From NCBI GenBank assembly GCA_002433335.1, contig DJHY01000300.1, positions 654-5,957 of the forward strand: a DNA stretch of 5,304 nucleotides, given 5' to 3'. Shown here piece by piece: positions 5,200 through 5,304 of this stretch (within the stretch, counting starts at the first letter, position 1; each line of letters begins with the position of its first letter). A program made the translations under genes and the position numbers. Source of the DNA: Rhodospirillaceae bacterium UBA6608. GTDB taxonomy: Bacteria; Pseudomonadota; Alphaproteobacteria; Rhodospirillales_A; Casp-alpha2. A model generated the notes under the pieces. It searched no databases, was not told the origin of the DNA, and saw only the letters and a program-made list of their open reading frames with translations.

Positions 5200-5304
5200 T
5201 CAGCCAAGCATCCCGCTGACGCCGTCCCAGGTCAGCTTGATCCCCGTCATGAACAGGAAGGCGTAGCAGACGCCGAAGAACACGCCGTCCGACAGGCGGT
5301 TCTG
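5200..5304 (-). CDS. Probable TauE/SafE (TSUP) membrane permease, C-terminal fragment
   Basis: The minus strand carries an open frame entering from the window edge and ending in TGA at 5202-5200; 34 residues are visible. LSDGVFFGVCYAFLFMTGIKLTWDG shows one hydrophobic segment followed by a K-L-x-W-D-G tail. This resembles the last helix of TauE/SafE-type (TSUP) permeases, which end with a similar FLTGLKLLWDG stretch and export sulfite or sulfonates in some cases. The call rests on a short segment, so it is moderate, and the substrate cannot be given. The gene converges on the GNAT gene with only 6 nt between the stop codons. Confidence 0.6.
   Translation of the reverse strand, partial: QNRLSDGVFFGVCYAFLFMTGIKLTWDGVSGMLG

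Overview
The window looks like ordinary chromosome from a GC-rich proteobacterium, most likely an alphaproteobacterium (Rhodospirillales-like). This is inferred from strong G/C at third codon positions, tight gene packing and the look of the CysQ, Sua5, MFS and AraC proteins. No sequence comparison was possible, so the taxonomy is tentative. There is no sign of an rRNA, tRNA, CRISPR array, insertion sequence or phage.

Layout. (1) Positions 2-1705, plus strand: the 3' end of cysQ (PAP phosphatase), a two-domain Sua5-type threonylcarbamoyl-AMP synthase (sua5) and a DEDDh-type 3'-5' exonuclease. The genes overlap by a few bases and probably share one transcript. (2) Positions 1706-1783: a short gap with a strong intrinsic terminator that points to the minus strand. 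(3) Positions 1784-3004, minus: a 12-TM major facilitator transporter. A 132-bp intergenic region with two inverted repeats separates it from a divergent AraC/cupin regulator (3137-3973, plus). This is the usual arrangement for a regulator controlling its neighbouring exporter; the regulator resembles E. coli NimR. (4) Positions 3974-4117: a gap with several small hairpins. (5) Positions 4118-5193, plus: an unrecognised 143-aa protein with one N-terminal membrane segment, coupled by ATGA to a GNAT acetyltransferase with a C-terminal extension. The first gene of this pair is clearly less GC-rich than its surroundings. (6) Positions 5200-5304, minus: the C-terminus of what looks like a TauE/SafE (TSUP) membrane permease, converging on the GNAT gene with a 6-nt gap.

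How they work together. The first group is housekeeping: PAP recycling, tRNA t6A synthesis and probably RNA or DNA trimming. The second is a probable inducible efflux module. The third, the membrane protein plus GNAT, is the least explained part and the best candidate for something undescribed, but nothing in the sequence proves a novel system.
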